From Termitidicoccus mucosus (GTDB lineage Bacteria; Verrucomicrobiota; Verrucomicrobiia; Opitutales; Opitutaceae): a DNA stretch of 64,000 nucleotides. The first letter of the stretch is position 1, and every line of letters starts with the position of its first letter. The notes under the pieces were generated by a model, which was not told where the DNA came from, ran no database searches, and saw nothing but the letters and a program-made list of their open reading frames with translations. The translations under genes and the position numbers were made by a program. The stretch covers positions 3,348,001 through 3,412,000 of the forward strand of contig NZ_CP109796.1 of the NCBI RefSeq assembly GCF_038725785.1, given 5' to 3'. Of this stretch, positions 1 to 9,366 are shown piece after piece.

Positions 1-1
1 C

Positions 2-607
2 GAATTCATCCCCTATGCCGAACGCAACGGCCTCATCATTCCCATCGGCTACTCCCTCATGGAAAAGGCGGTCGCCCGGCTGCGCGAATGGAAACAGCGG
101 CAGCCCGGCCTGCGCCTCTCGATCAACCTCTCGCTGCCCCAGCTTCTCGACTACCAGCTCTACCCCACCCTCGCCCGCCTGTGCCGCGAGCACCACATCG
201 CGCATGACGACATCATCTTCGAGATCACCGAGCGCCAGTCCTTCCTCGAGCGCCCGGTCTGCCAGGAAAAGCTGAAATTTCTCCGCCGCCATGACTTTCA
301 TCTCGCGCTCGACGATTTCGGCATCGGCTGGTCCAACTTCGAGTCGCTCTACAAGCTGCCCTTCGATTTCATCAAAATCGACAAGACCATCGTCCAGAGC
401 GCCCACACGCCGAAGGGCAACCGCGTCATGAACGCCATCGTGCAACTTTGCCGCGCCCTCGGGATGAGTCCGGTGGCCGAAGGCATCGAGACCGGCTTTT
501 CCGACCAGGTCGTCCACGAACTCGGCGTCTCCCTTCGCCAAGGCTTTTTCCACGGCCCGCCGGCCACCGAAAACGCAACCTCCGCCCTGCTCTTGAAACC
601 ACGCTGA
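2..607 (+). CDS. EAL-domain cyclic-di-GMP phosphodiesterase, 3' part
   Basis: The reading frame is already open at base 2, so the gene begins outside the window; an internal Met at 59 is not the true start. EAL enzymes hydrolyse cyclic-di-GMP. Visible family motifs in order are EFIPYAE, INLSLPQL, the metal-binding FEITER, the DDFGIG motif, FIKIDK, the EGIE motif and the late QGFFHGPP. The EAL tripeptide itself would lie just upstream. The catalytic residues that can be seen are intact, so the domain is probably active. The C-terminus ends about where EAL domains normally end. Any sensory or GGDEF domain upstream is not visible. Confidence 0.9.
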   Translation, partial: EFIPYAERNGLIIPIGYSLMEKAVARLREWKQRQPGLRLSINLSLPQLLDYQLYPTLARLCREHHIAHDDIIFEITERQSFLERPVCQEKLKFLRRHDFHLALDDFGIGWSNFESLYKLPFDFIKIDKTIVQSAHTPKGNRVMNAIVQLCRALGMSPVAEGIETGFSDQVVHELGVSLRQGFFHGPPATENATSALLLKPR

Positions 608-639
608 TACCATCAGCCCATGGAAATTGGGGTTTTGAT

Positions 640-718
640 GGAGGGCCGAGCTCCTGCGAGGCCGTTGCCGAAAAACATGGCGTCTAGCCGCAACGGCCTC
701 GCAGGAGCTCGGCCCTCC
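640..718. repeat. Perfect 27-bp inverted repeat (GC-rich palindromic element)
   Basis: The arm at 640-666 is exactly complementary to the arm at 692-718, with a 25-base loop. The arm begins GGAGGGCCGAGCTCCTGCGA. It lies in the gap between the EAL gene and the convergent LamG gene, so it could also stop transcription from both sides. It has no T-tract typical of an intrinsic terminator and looks like a REP-type element. Confidence 0.85.
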
Positions 719-825
719 AAAAGACCAAATATCATTGGTAATTGGCATGACTCGCGGGCTGGCGCATTTCGGCCTCCCCGTCTCCGCGGCGGTCTTGGCC
801 GCGCGCCCATCGCCATGCGCGATGA

Positions 826-3800
826 TCAGGGTGCCTCCCTGAGCGGCACGCTGTTGTTCTTGCGGGAAATCTCCTCGATGCGGTGATCGGGATCGACCAC
901 GAGGCGCGCGGCGGCGAGATCGGCGTCCGGGGGAAAAACGAGTTCGATCGATCCGGTTTTTGGATACAGGTCGAGGGGCGCGGGGATCGGGGGAACCGGC
1001 GCGGACGCGAGAATCCCGCCGGAGGCGTCTACGAGGGCGAGCGTCGATGCCGGGGCATCGACCGAGCCGAGATTGTGGACGACGACGCCGAGCACGCCAG
1101 ACGCGCGGCGCGTGATGTCGCGGGGCTCGATGCCGAGATCGGCCCGTTGCGAGTAGGGCGTGCCGGAGGCTGTCTTGCGAAAGCCGAGCACGCTCGTGGC
1201 ACGGGCCGGAAACACGAGGTCGATGTCGTCGTCGCGCCCGAAGGCGTGCGTGCGCGCGGGCTGGATGGAGGCGTCGGCGCGGTGGTCGTTGTCGAGATCG
1301 ATGCCCTGGGTGACTTCCCATTGGCCGGGGTTGAGGACCGGGCCGCCGGTGAGGGTGGCGCGCACGGGCGCACCGTCGAGGTTGCAGACGATAAGCGTGA
1401 ACGCGTCGGGCGTGGCGTCGGGGATGAGGATGGCGAGGCTTTGCGCGGTGGCCGGAGCGTGGAAACGCCAGCTCACGGCATGCCCGTGGAAGATGGAATT
1501 GCGGGCGAGCGCGATGCCGCCGAGGCGCGCGCGCTGGAGGTCGGAGGTGGGCACGCCCACGCGGTCGATCCAGAGCGAACCCTCGGTGTTGATGTATTCA
1601 AGAAGCTGGCACGCGCGAATCTGCGCCGTGTAGGTGTCGGCGAGGAGCGCCGTGTTTCCGGTGAGCTGCCAGCGGAGATACTCGAAGGAGGCGCCGCGCT
1701 GGATGCCCGCGAGGGTGCGGTTCCCGTCGGCGCGGCCCGGGGCGGAAACGGAGCCGGGCGGAACAAAGGCGCGCCCGGCATCGGCCGCGGTCAACCGGGC
1801 CGGATCGACGCGGTCGCGCAGCCCGAGGATGTCGATGGCATTGGCGTTTATGTTGGCGAGGGCGGTCACGCCTCCGTCGAAGACGGGGTCGAGGTATTTC
1901 GGGTCCGACGTCCACTGCCAGGCATTCCAGAAGAGCGGCCAGGGAAAATAGGGATGCACCGGGTCGGCGAGGGCGGCATCGTCCTCGAAGCGGATGATGG
2001 CGGGAATGCCGTGCCGGCCATCGGCGCCGGCCCGGCGGTGGGCGAGGAGTCCGTCGGCAAGCTCGGTGAGGAGACGGCGCGCGCCGGGGTTGCCATTGTA
2101 GTCGGCGAGGAGGTGCGCGGGCTGGAACGTGAGGTAGGCGTAGGCGCGCGCGGCGCCCCAGGGCATCTCGGTGGCGATGCGGTTGGCGCCGTAGTAGGAG
2201 GAGCGCACATGGCGGTGGCCGGCGGCATTGACGCCGGTGATGCCGTGAAGCGCGCGGGTGGTTTCCATGGCGCGCTCCAGCAGGAGCGGACTGGAGGGCC
2301 GGGCGATGAGGCATTCCCCGAGGGCGTTGATTCCCTCCTCGTAGTTGTGCAGCTCGTCGGTCTGGATGGTGTTGAGGCCGCGGGTAAACATGCCGCGGGC
2401 ATAGGCGGCTTCGAGCAGGGCGAGGTTGGAGGCGCGGATTTTTTCGGGATCGACGCCCATGAGCGCGAGACCGGGCCAGGTGTTGGTGAGGTCGGTGTCG
2501 TCGGAGATGCCGCCGCCAAATTCGCCATCGGCGAGCTGCCGGTGGTCGATATACCAGTTCACGAATTTGGCGACGTGGCCGAGGAGCTGGACCTGGCGCG
2601 CGGCCCAGAGCGGCGCCCCGTCCGCGGGATCGGGAAGCGGAGGAACGTCGGGCTCCAGAACAGGTCCGGCGGCCGGCCCCACGGCGGCGGCGTAGAGACG
2701 CCCGAGATGATGCGTGGGATTGACGCGCAGCAGGTCACCGAGGTCGGCGGCGAAGCGAGTCCAGAGGGAAAACTTGGGGCCGCGGGGCTTTTCCTCCACC
2801 TGCATGGCATAATTGTCGCGGACCTGCGTGAAGCGATCGAGCTCGTGCTCGGCGCGCGCGGCCTCGCGGGGTTTGAACACGAGGCGAATTTCGGCGCCAG
2901 CAAGGGCGCCGGGAGTGAAATCGGGCGAGGCGGAGGCAAGGGTGAGCCAAAGGGATTTGCCGGGCGGGAGAAGGCGGTCGCGCAAGTCGAGCCAAAGCGT
3001 GCGCGGCGGGGTGGCGGAACCGTCGGAGCGCAGGCTGAAGGAGAAATCGAGGAGGTTGCGCGCGGGCCAGAGCGGGTCCTTGACCTGAATATTGAAGGGG
3101 ACGAGGCCGCCGGGGTGCGTGGGCGCGAGCGGAAGCAAGGGGAGGTCGATGGCGATGCCGTCGAGGGCGTCGTCGCGCGAGTCCCAATCGTTGGGGACAA
3201 GGATGTGGACGAGCGGAAGCCCGGCGGCGGCGGGCAGGTTGACACCGTCGGCAGGCGCGGACGCGTCGGCCCTCGCGGGCGACGCGACGAGGACCGCGCG
3301 CTCGTCGGCGGGATGGCGTCCGGCGATGTGTGCGGCGAGCGCGGCAAGTGGCGGCGGAAGCCCGTCCGGTCCCGGCAGGCCGAGGCGCCGGACGAGCCGG
3401 GGAGCGGAGGCCGGCCCGGCGGCGGCCGTGACGTGGTAGGCGGAAAGCTCGCCGATGGGCTCCTCCTGCATTGTATTTATGAATCGGATACGCTGGCCGA
3501 TGACGGGCCGTTCGAGCCGGTGCGCGGTTCTTTCCCGGGCGCGCGGACGCTCGAAGAGCGGCGTGACGGCGGCGGCGGTGTCGTCGTAGGGCGGAATTTC
3601 GCCGGCGGCGGTGTCGTAGCCGATGCGCCGCCCGCCGGGGAAGGCGAGCAGCTCCATCCTGCCCCAGGCGGCGCCGGAAATCTCAAGGTGATTCCACGGC
3701 TCGGGCGGCAGGTGGAAGGTGATGGCGTTGCCCGAGGCGCTGTAGCAATCCCAGTCGGGCAACTGGAAGTAGTCGTTGCGCCCCGGGAGGCGCGAGCGGT

Positions 3801-4794
3801 TGTAAACGCCGGGCCAGGTGGTTTCGCGGATGCCATCGGTGGCCTTCCACCACCAGCGTTTCAGGTCGAAGGCATCGTGGATCTCGACCTTGCGGACGGT
3901 CGTCGCCGGGGCGTCCAACGCGGGCGGCGCGGCGGCGGGGAGGTCCCAGCCGTGGCGGAAATACCATTCGTCGCGCCAGCGGGAATCGGCGAGGCTGCGG
4001 GCGGGCGCAGCGGAAACGACGGGCTCGCCCGCGACCTCCGAGGCGAGGCGGGCGAGCCCGGCTTCGTCGAGCATGTGGTCGTAGATGCGGATCTCGTCGA
4101 TGTCGCCGCCGCGGGTGAAGCTGTAGGCGCTCTGGACGGCATACGGGCTGATGATGCGGGAATGCGGGCCGAACTGGTCGAGGGCGATGTCATAGCGCGC
4201 GGGCGCGGCGAGACGTTTTTCGGCGGCAAGTTTTCCGTTGATATAAAGACAAACGCCGCGGGTTTCATCCCAGGAAAACGCGATGTGCGTCCATTGCGAC
4301 GGCGAGGGAAAGGGCGCGAGGGTGGCGGAGACCCGGGTGCGCGAGAGGCTGGCGTCGGTCACGAAGGCGTCGAAACCGCGCCCGTTGTAGTCGATGCGCA
4401 GCCAGGTCATGTCCCAGCTCGAGTGGTCGCCGAACCCCACGCGAAAGACGGGAAACTCGGTCGGCCCGACGGGATAGCGCGAGCGCCAGAAAAAGGAGAG
4501 CGTGCCGCGCTGGGCAAAGATATTGCCGGGGGCGCTCCACGCGAGCCGCTGGAAATCGCCGCAACTGAGCGCGGGGCCGCGCGCGCCGTCGGGGATGGTG
4601 GTGACGCCGGAGGCAAAGGTGGCCCCGGGCGCGCCGGCGGCGGAATAGTCGGCGTTTGTCCCGTGGTCGGCGGACAGGTGGAAAAGCAGGCCGGTCCCGG
4701 GCGCCGCGCCTGCGACCGTCGCCGCCCCTATCCAGGCGGGAAAAAACAAAACGGCGGAAACGAGGACGAAATGAAACCGGAGGCAGAATCGCAT
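826..4794 (-). CDS. Exported LamG / alpha-barrel / CARDB protein (1322 aa)
   Basis: A long exported protein. The frame is open up to 4893, but the Met at 4794 is chosen because it is followed directly by a signal peptide (Arg, a hydrophobic stretch with LVSAVLFFPAWIG, then AAT/VAGAA). Residues about 40-260 form a LamG/concanavalin-like domain (ICLYINGKL-type strand, DEIRIYDHML). The middle has a Trp-, His- and Tyr-rich helical stretch around YNYEEGIN-like sequence (HNYEEGINALGE) and MPWGAARAYAY, resembling alpha/alpha-barrel polysaccharide lyases or hydrolases. The last ~100 residues resemble a CARDB adhesion domain. It lies 99 bp downstream of a TonB-dependent receptor on the same strand, so a polysaccharide-binding or -degrading role is inferred. 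The exact enzyme family is not recognised. Confidence 0.75.
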   Translation of the reverse strand: MRFCLRFHFVLVSAVLFFPAWIGAATVAGAAPGTGLLFHLSADHGTNADYSAAGAPGATFASGVTTIPDGARGPALSCGDFQRLAWSAPGNIFAQRGTLSFFWRSRYPVGPTEFPVFRVGFGDHSSWDMTWLRIDYNGRGFDAFVTDASLSRTRVSATLAPFPSPSQWTHIAFSWDETRGVCLYINGKLAAEKRLAAPARYDIALDQFGPHSRIISPYAVQSAYSFTRGGDIDEIRIYDHMLDEAGLARLASEVAGEPVVSAAPARSLADSRWRDEWYFRHGWDLPAAAPPALDAPATTVRKVEIHDAFDLKRWWWKATDGIRETTWPGVYNRSRLPGRNDYFQLPDWDCYSASGNAITFHLPPEPWNHLEISGAAWGRMELLAFPGGRRIGYDTAAGEIPPYDDTAAAVTPLFERPRARERTAHRLERPVIGQRIRFINTMQEEPIGELSAYHVTAAAGPASAPRLVRRLGLPGPDGLPPPLAALAAHIAGRHPADERAVLVASPARADASAPADGVNLPAAAGLPLVHILVPNDWDSRDDALDGIAIDLPLLPLAPTHPGGLVPFNIQVKDPLWPARNLLDFSFSLRSDGSATPPRTLWLDLRDRLLPPGKSLWLTLASASPDFTPGALAGAEIRLVFKPREAARAEHELDRFTQVRDNYAMQVEEKPRGPKFSLWTRFAADLGDLLRVNPTHHLGRLYAAAVGPAAGPVLEPDVPPLPDPADGAPLWAARQVQLLGHVAKFVNWYIDHRQLADGEFGGGISDDTDLTNTWPGLALMGVDPEKIRASNLALLEAAYARGMFTRGLNTIQTDELHNYEEGINALGECLIARPSSPLLLERAMETTRALHGITGVNAAGHRHVRSSYYGANRIATEMPWGAARAYAYLTFQPAHLLADYNGNPGARRLLTELADGLLAHRRAGADGRHGIPAIIRFEDDAALADPVHPYFPWPLFWNAWQWTSDPKYLDPVFDGGVTALANINANAIDILGLRDRVDPARLTAADAGRAFVPPGSVSAPGRADGNRTLAGIQRGASFEYLRWQLTGNTALLADTYTAQIRACQLLEYINTEGSLWIDRVGVPTSDLQRARLGGIALARNSIFHGHAVSWRFHAPATAQSLAILIPDATPDAFTLIVCNLDGAPVRATLTGGPVLNPGQWEVTQGIDLDNDHRADASIQPARTHAFGRDDDIDLVFPARATSVLGFRKTASGTPYSQRADLGIEPRDITRRASGVLGVVVHNLGSVDAPASTLALVDASGGILASAPVPPIPAPLDLYPKTGSIELVFPPDADLAAARLVVDPDHRIEEISRKNNSVPLREAP

Positions 4795-4831
4795 GATAAG
4801 CCGGAAAGCAGATGATATCAGTGAAGGCCCG

Positions 4832-4856
4832 GCCTCCCCGGCACGCCCGGGGAGGC
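4832..4856 (-). other. Hairpin between receptor gene and LamG gene
   Basis: GCCTCCCCGG pairs perfectly with CCGGGGAGGC around a five-base loop. It lies in the 99-bp gap after the receptor stop and before the LamG start. With no U-tract it is more likely a transcript-stabilising or attenuating hairpin than a full terminator. Confidence 0.5.
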
Positions 4857-4893
4857 ACATGATCTTCGCTTGGCAGGGGACTGGCGGATGCAT

Positions 4894-7800
4894 TTAGAAA
4901 TCGAACGTGGCCGTGAGTATGAATTGGCGGGAATCAATAATACGGTAGGCATAAGGCCGGCCCAGCCAGTCCGCCCTCATGGGTTTCAGTTCGCCGTCCT
5001 GGAAGAGATCGGCCACGTTGAGCTGCAATTTCATGCGCACCTTGTCGTTGAGAATCTTGTGCGTGTAGGAAATCCAGAGGTCGGTGTACCACGTCGCGTC
5101 ATCATAAATGGGTCGGTTGATGTCCGATATGTCCAGCGTCGTGCCGTTGTTTCCGGAGGATTTACCGTAATAACCGATGATGGCCTTGTCCGTCCAACGC
5201 TGGGCGCCGCCGACGGCCCAGCCTTTCAACAGGCCGCGGTCAAACGCGTAATTGGTCACCAGGGTGAAATTATACTTGCGCTGCCCCATGGCCTGCTGGC
5301 CCTCCATGTCCTTTTGCAGGATGGCGTTCGGAACCAGCACCGCCTTGTAATAATTTTCCACCGTGGTCCATCCGACGTTGCTGTTCTGGGTGATGGTGGT
5401 TGCGTTGTTCGCATCCCTGAAGTTGACGCTGTTCCAGAAGACCTCGATGTCGCCCCTGGCCTCGCTGCTGGGATTATCGGAAACAATATAACTGTTGATG
5501 CCTCCAAGCCGGTTCAGTGTGGCCAGCCCCGTGGCATTCAGGAAGTCCATGGCCCGGGCGGCGTCCCACACGGGCTTGCGCAGCGCGAACCACTCCTCGT
5601 ATTCCTTGTTGATATTGGTGTTTGTGGTCGTGACCTTGCTCGCGGTCGCCTTGATGGTCCAATTGGGCAATGGATTATAATTGACCGACACCTCCACGCC
5701 CTTCGCCTTGGCGGAAGTGGTTCCCCTGACGATTCCGCCCAGATGCCTGTAATAATCATAGTCGTTCAGCCCCCACTTTTCGCCCACCCATTGCTGCATC
5801 GCCCTTACCTTGTCCGGGTCCGTGTTGGACTTGCCGACAGTCCAGGGATTCGTCCAGTCCGTGGTCGAGGGATCGCCGCCGTCATTGAGCATGTAGATAT
5901 GCTCCAGCCAGCCGCGGTAGGCGGTGGTGTCGATATGATAAATGAGTCGCTCCAGCGCGCCGTTATACGGCACGTTGTCGTTGTTGGACTCGAACCAGTT
6001 CACCCGGGCAAAGAGCTTGTTTTTGAAGAGCGAAAACTGGACGCCGTAGTCTTTCCCTTCGCCCTGGGGCTTGGGCAGCACGGTGCCGAACGGATCGACA
6101 TAAGTCGAATCCGGGGCGTCGAAATTATCCGATTTGTTGTAACTGAAACCGAGGTTTTCGACAAATTCCCAAAAGAGGCTGCCGCCGGAGCGTTTCGCGA
6201 TGGACTCCCAGTTGAGGAAGGGCTTCACGACCGCCCCAACGGTGTTGGTGACGCCGCTCAGCCTGCTCCAGTCGTTCCAGTGCTTGAAGACTTCCCCGTA
6301 TTGATAATAACCGTCGGAAAAATACATTTTATCCCAATCGACCTGCGCGATGTCGGCGGGCTTGGTGGCGGTGTTGCGCGTGCGATTGATATCGCGGCGG
6401 ATGCCCGCGGTGGTGATGATGCGGTCCTCCCACAGGTAGCCGGTCCAGCCCGCGCTGTAGGAGGTGAGCTTGCGCGCCGACATCCCCGTGTCGGTCTCGG
6501 AGACGTTCCAAATCATGGTCATGTCCACCTCCTTGAACTGGTTTTGCGCATAATCGTAAACCGCGATGGGAGCGGTGAGGACGCTGGCGTCAAGCCCGCC
6601 GGATGCCTGGGTGACGCTGCCGGCGGAGGGGCCTCCCGCGATATCGGAGAGATAGAAATGACGGCGGATGGTGCTGCCGTTGCCCGACTGCCTTTTCCAA
6701 CCTGCGACAGTGGGATTCGACGTGTAGCGATACTCGCCCTCCGTCGAACCGTAGCCATAGCTCAGGCGACGGCGGAGGCCGGTCTGCTCATGGTCCAGAT
6801 AGGACGCCAGTCCCATGATCTGGTGGCGGCCAAGCCACCTGGTCCAGTTGCTGTTCTTGGTGAAATCGGGCGTGTAGGCGAGCATGGCGCGATATTGGTC
6901 AACCGTCGCGGAGTTCTCTATGCGGTCGATGGCCGCATCGTCCTGCACATAGGGCTGGCCGAAAAAGGGATTCGGCGTCCCGTCCGAATTATACATATTG
7001 GTGTCCACCCTGAGGGTGGTCGTGTTCAACTGGCCCACAGTGTAGCTTTGCAGCGAGTCGAAATCCTGCCGGAACCAGCCGGCGTTGAAATGAAGCAGCC
7101 CGGAGACGATCTCCTGCTCGATCTCGACATTATAATTGGTGTTCCGCTGGCTGCCGAAATTCATGGTGAGGAGGTTGACCTTCTTCCAGTCATAGATCGA
7201 GCGGTCGGTCACGCCCGGGTAGAGTTTCTGGCCGAAATAAGGCTCGTCAATCGACATGGAGTAAGGCGAGTTCTCCACCTGCCACCAGTCGTAGATGTCC
7301 GTCCAAGCCTGATTATCATAAACATAATTGGCGTCCCCCGCGGTGGTGCTGAACGGATAACGGGTGGCGGCCGGCTCGTTCCAATGGCCGGTCGCCGGCC
7401 GGTTGCCGCCCAGGGGCTGGAACCAGCGTTGCAAGTTCCCGTTGGAAACCTGCATGATCGTCCGCGCATTATACGTGGCCATGCCCGGCACATAGAGGAT
7501 GGAGTTGACGTCGCTGATCGCGTTTCCGCTGAAGATGGAGATGCCGTTGTATTGGGTTTTGTCGGCATTCCACTTGGTCCCGTCAAAGTCCTCGCGTTGC
7601 TCGATATAATTCCTGAGCGTATCCGCCATGTATGAATTCGGCGAACCCACGAGCATGGAAATTTCCTCCCCCGTGGCCAGCGAGACGAATTTGTGGGTCC
7701 TCGCATCATACACGGGCATGCCGACAAACTTGCCGTTGGGCAGCGTGGCGTTGCGCCATTCGCTCACACCGTCGATGGGGGAAAGCGTGTTCGGGCGGCG

Positions 7801-8544
7801 GTTGTCATTATCATAACCCTCGATGGTGGCGCGCAGCGTGGTCTTCTTGAAGGGCTTGTAGGTGATCGCGCCATACTGGCGGCGGGTTATGTCATAGGAG
7901 GGCTTTCGCTCGAATTGCTGGTCGTTATACAAAAGCGCGCCGTAGATGGCGAGTTTGCCGTCGATCAGGCTTTTATTGAACGAGAAGCTGGCGCGCTCGG
8001 AGCCGCGGTCGTCCACGCGGATTTGCACCTGCGCGTTGTTTTTGTTTAGCTGGGCCTGGGCGGTGCTTTGGTTGACGATGCCCGCCGGGCTGCCCATGCC
8101 GAAGAGCATGGAGTTGGGGCCGCGATTGATTTCGACGGAGGCGGTGTTGTAGGAATCGAACGGTATCTGGGGAAGCGTCTGATAATAATTGAGCGCAAAG
8201 CTGGGCGAGCCGAGGCCTCGGACGCGGTTGGCCGTGGCGTTGGTGGAGGCGGTCAGCGCGCCGCCGATGTTGCCCCCGGCAATCGATTCGAACACCCCGT
8301 CGGGGCGGTTGCCGTTCCTGACATCCGGCGTGTAAGTGGTGGAGCCCTCGGTGCCGAGTTCGTAGCGGAAAATATCGTTCACATCGAGCGAGGCCGTATC
8401 ATCCATTTGTTGCTTGGTGACGACCGTGATGGCCGCGCCCAAGTCCGCTATATTTGTTCTCATGCGGCTGCCTGCGAGGGTGTTCTCGGCGAAATATCCC
8501 TTCTCCCTCGTGGAATCCACCTGGAAGGGAGACAGCATGATCAC
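4894..8544 (-). CDS. TonB-dependent receptor (SusC-like size), leader out of frame
   Basis: This 1216-residue frame encodes a TonB-dependent outer-membrane transporter. After a GTG codon it reads IMLSPFQVD, a TonB-box-like segment common before the plug. The plug follows (AAITVVTKQQMDD, NRVRGLGSP, SVEINRGPNSMLFGMGSPAGIVN), then a long beta-barrel ending in the C-terminal Phe (LTATFDF) expected of outer-membrane barrels. There is no signal peptide in this frame. A convincing one sits in another frame just upstream (8546-8725), and this frame is open only back to about 8580. The gene is therefore either frameshifted or carries a one-base sequencing error. The LamG protein gene follows on the same strand, and the substrate is probably a glycan or its breakdown product. 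Confidence 0.85.
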   Translation of the reverse strand: MIMLSPFQVDSTREKGYFAENTLAGSRMRTNIADLGAAITVVTKQQMDDTASLDVNDIFRYELGTEGSTTYTPDVRNGNRPDGVFESIAGGNIGGALTASTNATANRVRGLGSPSFALNYYQTLPQIPFDSYNTASVEINRGPNSMLFGMGSPAGIVNQSTAQAQLNKNNAQVQIRVDDRGSERASFSFNKSLIDGKLAIYGALLYNDQQFERKPSYDITRRQYGAITYKPFKKTTLRATIEGYDNDNRRPNTLSPIDGVSEWRNATLPNGKFVGMPVYDARTHKFVSLATGEEISMLVGSPNSYMADTLRNYIEQREDFDGTKWNADKTQYNGISIFSGNAISDVNSILYVPGMATYNARTIMQVSNGNLQRWFQPLGGNRPATGHWNEPAATRYPFSTTAGDANYVYDNQAWTDIYDWWQVENSPYSMSIDEPYFGQKLYPGVTDRSIYDWKKVNLLTMNFGSQRNTNYNVEIEQEIVSGLLHFNAGWFRQDFDSLQSYTVGQLNTTTLRVDTNMYNSDGTPNPFFGQPYVQDDAAIDRIENSATVDQYRAMLAYTPDFTKNSNWTRWLGRHQIMGLASYLDHEQTGLRRRLSYGYGSTEGEYRYTSNPTVAGWKRQSGNGSTIRRHFYLSDIAGGPSAGSVTQASGGLDASVLTAPIAVYDYAQNQFKEVDMTMIWNVSETDTGMSARKLTSYSAGWTGYLWEDRIITTAGIRRDINRTRNTATKPADIAQVDWDKMYFSDGYYQYGEVFKHWNDWSRLSGVTNTVGAVVKPFLNWESIAKRSGGSLFWEFVENLGFSYNKSDNFDAPDSTYVDPFGTVLPKPQGEGKDYGVQFSLFKNKLFARVNWFESNNDNVPYNGALERLIYHIDTTAYRGWLEHIYMLNDGGDPSTTDWTNPWTVGKSNTDPDKVRAMQQWVGEKWGLNDYDYYRHLGGIVRGTTSAKAKGVEVSVNYNPLPNWTIKATASKVTTTNTNINKEYEEWFALRKPVWDAARAMDFLNATGLATLNRLGGINSYIVSDNPSSEARGDIEVFWNSVNFRDANNATTITQNSNVGWTTVENYYKAVLVPNAILQKDMEGQQAMGQRKYNFTLVTNYAFDRGLLKGWAVGGAQRWTDKAIIGYYGKSSGNNGTTLDISDINRPIYDDATWYTDLWISYTHKILNDKVRMKLQLNVADLFQDGELKPMRADWLGRPYAYRIIDSRQFILTATFDF

Positions 8545-8545
8545 C

Positions 8546-8725
8546 TCATCGCCGGAAGTCGGGGTAACCTGTTGTCGAATCTATATTTGCAGCGGAAGAA
8601 ACAGGCTCGTTGACGACGGTATCATTTCTGACGGCCTGGGCAAAAACGGATGACGCTGAAACGACGGCGAGAAAAACGCCGCCCATCATCCGCGCGAGGA
8701 TAGGATGCTCATATCGGGAGTGCAT
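8546..8725 (-). pseudogene. Signal-peptide fragment of the adjacent TonB-dependent receptor
   Basis: An ATG at 8725 opens a 59-codon frame starting MHSRYEHPILARMM and continuing through a hydrophobic core (GGVFLAVVSASS) to a signal-peptidase site VFAQA. It runs into a TGA at 8546-8548. The receptor frame overlaps it from about 8580 but is displaced by one base. Removing one base between 8546 and 8580 (for example from the C4 run in GGTTACCCCGAC) would join leader and receptor into one normal protein reading ...TSGDEVIMLSPF. This is either a true one-base insertion or a sequence error. Confidence 0.7.
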
Positions 8726-9144
8726 GGGTATGGGGGACCTTGGTTATAGTTTTTATTACAAGTGTATAATAAAATCCGAACTCGTGTATTTATTGCCAAT
8801 TTTCCGAATATATCCAGTTCGTGGAATTATTACAGTAAGACCAAACACCATGAGTATAAAAGAAGGCGTCATGCCGCCGCTCTTTCATTTTAGTCTTTCA
8901 CTTTTGGGGTTTTGTCCGGCGGTGAATATTAAAAGCATCCGGCAGAATGCAATGCGGGGACTTCGCAAGCCCGGCCCCTGCCTGCGACTGCGCGCCGTCG
9001 CGGTCTCGCCGCATTGACACCCTTCGCAATTGCATCCGCCTGCCGCGGCATGGCTGACGACAGGCTTGACGTTGATGACGCCGGGGAATGAATTGGCGCC
9101 TCCTGTTTTTTGAAACCCTTCCAGGCCCTCCATCAAAAGGGCCG
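8726..9144. other. Divergent intergenic region with AT-rich promoter zone
   Basis: About 420 bp between the receptor leader (minus) and the cobalamin riboswitch (plus). Bases ~8735-8880 are much more AT-rich than the surroundings, with runs such as TATAATAAAA, and are the likely promoter zone of the minus-strand receptor. Bases ~8900-9144 are GC-rich. Short open frames here have no recognisable family and are not called as genes. Confidence 0.45.
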
Positions 9145-9345
9145 ACGCGCATCGCCTCAGGGAACGCCGTGCAAACCGGCGACAGTCGCGCTGCGGTATC
9201 GAGCGTTTTTCCCTCCCGTCCCGACGCGGACCTTTCGCGCCGGGTAAACCGCCAGTCCCGCCTGCAACGCGGGGTGAAGGCCGGAGGGGGATGTCGGGGA
9301 TGTCCTCTCCCCGCGCGCCCGGAGTCCGAATACCTGACGACGCGT
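9145..9345 (+). promoter_or_regulatory. Cobalamin riboswitch upstream of btuFCD-type genes
   Basis: The conserved cobalamin-aptamer core is readable: GGGAA at 9160-9164, GCCGTGCAAACCGGC at 9166-9180, then ACAGTCGCGCTGCGGTA. The 3' B12-box segment is CGGAGTCCGAATACCTGACG at ~9320-9339. ACGCG at 9145-9149 can pair with CGCGT at 9341-9345 to close P1. It ends about 20 bases before the periplasmic binding protein start, so it probably controls ribosome access. A second, closely similar copy lies at ~17970-18172. It is expected to repress transporter expression when B12 is plentiful. Confidence 0.85.
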
Positions 9346-9366
9346 TTTTCCGACTTCATCGCTCGA

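Noticed and set aside
883-4815. A 1310-codon plus-strand open frame opposite the LamG gene
   Set aside because: It is Gly/Glu/Val/Arg-rich with no family motif and mirrors the codon structure of the minus-strand gene, which has a signal peptide and domains. High GC makes such antisense frames common here.
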